From assembly GCA_028867395.1 (NCBI GenBank), contig JAGWGO010000080.1:1-7086 (forward strand): 7,086 nt of DNA. Reading direction: 5' to 3'. Below, one piece after another: positions 5,875-7,086 of the stretch (positions are counted from its first letter, which is position 1; each line of letters begins with the position of its first letter). The notes below the pieces were generated by a model that was not told where the DNA came from, did no database searches, and was given only the letters and a program-made list of their open reading frames with translations. Position numbers and translations under genes: made by a program. Source of the stretch: Nitrososphaerota archaeon. GTDB lineage: Archaea > Thermoproteota > Nitrososphaeria > Nitrososphaerales > Nitrosopumilaceae.

Positions 5875-6017
5875 GTTATCATCTCCTCTTTAGTCAGAAA
5901 GTCCCTAGGCTCCGTAACGCGACATTTTTCACATAGTTCTAGTGTATAATCACCAGTAACCTTGCACACGTAGACAAGGCGAAAACGCCTTGGATTGTGT
6001 GTACACTGTAAAATCAT
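5871..6017 (-). CDS. Small Cys-rich zinc-finger-like protein (48 aa)
   Basis: The ATG at 6017 overlaps the TGA of the RHH gene as ATGA. A GAAGGAG ribosome binding site lies about 8 nt upstream. Residues C5, H7, C18, C29 and C32 (QCTH...VC...LCEKC) suggest a small zinc-binding fold, with beta-rich sequence between (RFRLVYVCKVTGDYTLELC) and a charged C-terminal tail (TEPRDFLTKEEMIT). No named family is recognised. It belongs to the operon with the RHH protein, the second mini zinc protein and the PrimPol-helicase, so a nucleic-acid-binding or replication-accessory role is inferred. An RNA hairpin with a UUUU loop lies in its first third. Confidence 0.72.
   Translation of the reverse strand: MILQCTHNPRRFRLVYVCKVTGDYTLELCEKCRVTEPRDFLTKEEMIT
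5965..6001 (-). other. Hairpin with tetraloop inside the 48-aa gene
   Basis: The core is CAAGGCG-TTTT-CGCCTTG on the minus strand (5975-5992), a perfect 7-bp stem with a 4-nt loop. Beyond internal loops of 4-5 nt, CACAC and GTGTG (5997-6001 and 5965-5969) can extend it by five more pairs. The core stem starts 24 nt downstream of the ATG. There is no T-run after it, so it is not an obvious terminator in either direction. Confidence 0.45.
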
Positions 6018-6181
6018 TTACGGTTCTCCTTCTTTTCTATTAAATTTAGCAAGGGTTCGTTAATCAGCGTAGAAATAAACTTCGAACGGTTGGTTATGTT
6101 TCTGACGGATTCAATAGCTTGAAACTGCTCAATAGGCAAGCATATTGTTACCCTGATCCGTTGTGAACTTCTTATCATCAT
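6014..6181 (-). CDS. Ribbon-helix-helix (CopG-like) repressor (55 aa)
   Basis: The first gene of the minus-strand operon. Residues 8-14 (RIRVTIC) form the DNA-contacting beta strand. Helix A follows (about 16-27, 'PIEQFQAIESVR') and helix B after the turn (about 32-43, 'RSKFISTLINEP'). This matches the CopG/Arc ribbon-helix-helix fold in order and length. RHH proteins dimerise and bind operator repeats; in many plasmids they repress the rep operon and so set copy number. Here the gene heads the rep operon, so autoregulation is the simplest inference. It starts at one of two consecutive ATGs (6181 or 6178). No good ribosome binding site precedes them, which points to a leaderless or very short leader. 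It ends in ATGA, shared with the next start. Confidence 0.82.
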   Translation of the reverse strand: MMIRSSQRIRVTICLPIEQFQAIESVRNITNRSKFISTLINEPLLNLIEKKENRK

Positions 6182-6279
6182 AATAATATAGTAAAAGTGG
6201 GGGGTACATAGTAATCATGGAAATACGAAATTGCTACACTTTTGTATTTGAAGATCGTTTAATTGGGTGATATTCGACG
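6182..6279. promoter_or_regulatory. Divergent promoter and operator region
   Basis: These 98 bp separate the RHH-rep operon from the plus-strand winged-helix gene. They hold a direct repeat ATAGTAA at 6188-6194 and 6208-6214, 20 bp or about two helical turns apart. They also hold an imperfect inverted repeat, AAATACGAAA (6221-6230) with TTTTGTATTT (6240-6249), 9 of 10 pairs. Tandem sites in helical register are how RHH repressors usually bind. TATA candidates are ATTACTATG on the minus strand (6206-6214) and TTTGTATTT on the plus strand (6241-6249). Both overlap the repeats, as expected for repression. Confidence 0.5.
6266..6271 (+). promoter_or_regulatory. Shine-Dalgarno of the right-hand winged-helix gene
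   Basis: GGTGAT lies 8 nt before the ATG at 6280. It matches the archaeal anti-Shine-Dalgarno end of 16S rRNA (core GGAGGTGAT) and supports this ATG as the start. Confidence 0.6.
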
Positions 6280-7086
6280 ATGAAACAGGAATACAGAGAC
6301 CTATCTAAAAGGAAGAGGTTGATTTTAGCATATCTAGAAAAACACCCCCTCTCGACAGTCCGTGAGATTTCTGACAAGTATGCTAGCAAAAGAGGGAACT
6401 ATGATGGGGTAAAAAGCGCCATATCCGAATTAAAAGAGGAGGGTAAAATAGAGTCCCTAATCCATAGGGCCGTATATTTTTTGAAGCCACCGAAGAATCA
6501 AGAAAAAAGAATGCTTATCAGTATAATGAAGTCACCTAAGGTTTTTCAACCCTCTTTCAAGAACCTTCCATTTGATGATGATTTCCGTGTTTCAAAATCA
6601 CTTTTTCCGCAGGTAGTAGAACAGTGCATACACCTATTTCACATGCAATTCAAGATTTTTCTCCTTGAGACTAGGCTTCTTGGTAGTGACAATCTAACCT
6701 ATCGACAACAAAAACGTTTGAGAAGGTACTTTGTTACCGATTTCGTAGGTTTGTTAGAATCGTATTCATACAAGAATGTTTACGCGCAGGGATGGTTCAT
6801 TAGAGAACGCGAGAAGGATGATCCCGCCACCAAAAACCCCGACCAAGAAACTATTCTAGTATGGCTCTCCAACTATATACTTGTAAAATACGAACAGGAT
6901 CAACTTTATTTTAAAATGATGAACCGTTTCAAACAGATACCCTTCAATGAAAGAGTTCAATTATTGGAAATGTCTGTGGACGATTCACCAAAAGACGTTG
7001 CTCTAGCCAGAGACACTACTCTCAAAAATGTGCACAGGTTACTGGGTCCTCTCATGTATGAAGGTGGTACTACCCGTACTGATATT
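6280..7086 (+). CDS. Winged-helix protein with long helical domain (3' end outside window)
   Basis: The frame is open for 269 codons from the ATG at 6280 to the window edge without a stop. Residues about 8-70 form a winged helix: a basic N-terminal helix (KRKRLILAYLE), HTH around 25-55 (STVREISDKYA...GVKSAISELKEEG), then a wing (KIESLIHRAVYFL). Residues 75-230 are mostly amphipathic helices with many aromatic and basic residues, including a hydrophobic segment at 115-134 that is not long or clean enough for a membrane span. Residues about 234-258 (DDSPKDVALARDTTLKNVHRLL) resemble a second HTH. I do not recognise the family. Divergent from the RHH-rep operon, it may be a regulator or DNA-binding accessory protein of the same element. 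This is inference from context. Confidence 0.8.
   Translation, partial: MKQEYRDLSKRKRLILAYLEKHPLSTVREISDKYASKRGNYDGVKSAISELKEEGKIESLIHRAVYFLKPPKNQEKRMLISIMKSPKVFQPSFKNLPFDDDFRVSKSLFPQVVEQCIHLFHMQFKIFLLETRLLGSDNLTYRQQKRLRRYFVTDFVGLLESYSYKNVYAQGWFIREREKDDPATKNPDQETILVWLSNYILVKYEQDQLYFKMMNRFKQIPFNERVQLLEMSVDDSPKDVALARDTTLKNVHRLLGPLMYEGGTTRTDI

Noticed and set aside
5727..5936. A plus-strand frame of 69 codons opposite the mini zinc genes.
   Set aside because: It lies antisense to three tiled genes that have Shine-Dalgarno sequences and zinc motifs. The plus frame has neither a motif nor a ribosome binding site.
5975..5992. The 7-bp hairpin considered as an intrinsic terminator.
   Set aside because: No T-run follows it on either strand, and it lies inside a coding frame in the middle of an operon.

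Overview
The window most likely comes from an AT-rich ammonia-oxidising-type archaeon (Nitrososphaeria/Thaumarchaeota), or from an element living in one. The evidence is indirect. The secreted protein has a short signal peptide ending in an AYA-type cleavage site. Near-consensus archaeal TATA boxes lie about 30 nt upstream of ATGs that have no ribosome binding site. Elsewhere there are GGAGG and GGTGAT Shine-Dalgarno sequences. The gene content (small winged-helix proteins, zinc ribbons, an AEP primase-polymerase fused to an SF3 helicase) also fits. No rRNA, tRNA or other taxonomic marker is present, so this is inference.

Region 1 (1-771): a secreted, Asn/Gly-rich repeat protein runs off the left edge on the minus strand. 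It diverges from a 71-aa winged-helix regulator on the plus strand. The 76-bp divergent promoter holds one TATA box for each direction and a 16-bp palindrome just before the regulator. Region 2 (862-2787): a single 641-aa multidomain protein on the plus strand. It reads zinc ribbon, acidic linker, a PH-like fold that seems interrupted by a coiled coil, PEGA domain, second PH-like fold, and Mrr-type PD-(D/E)xK nuclease with intact catalytic residues. Region 3 (2788-3352): 565 bp without a convincing gene. It contains two diverged units repeated about 270 bp apart, iteron-like AT-rich motifs and a cluster of GGTTAC boxes. It is a candidate replication origin or a pair of small-RNA units.

Region 4 (6181 down to 3353, minus strand): a tightly packed operon read toward region 3. 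It encodes a 55-aa ribbon-helix-helix protein, two tiny cysteine-rich proteins (48 and 43 aa), a 28-aa peptide and a 769-aa PrimPol-SF3 helicase replication protein. Successive genes overlap by 4-8 nt or are 1 nt apart, and the four downstream starts have Shine-Dalgarno sequences. Region 5 (6182-7086): a 98-bp divergent promoter with repeats, then a plus-strand winged-helix protein with a long helical C-terminal part that runs off the right edge.

Regions 3-5 read best as the replication and copy-control core of a plasmid- or virus-like element, free or integrated. The RHH protein would be the repressor, the PrimPol-helicase the initiator, and the repeat region downstream its possible origin. 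The Mrr-domain protein lies beside this module and could be an element- or host-encoded DNA-targeting defence effector. No integrase, capsid, partition gene or attachment site is visible, so the element's boundaries and mobility cannot be judged here.
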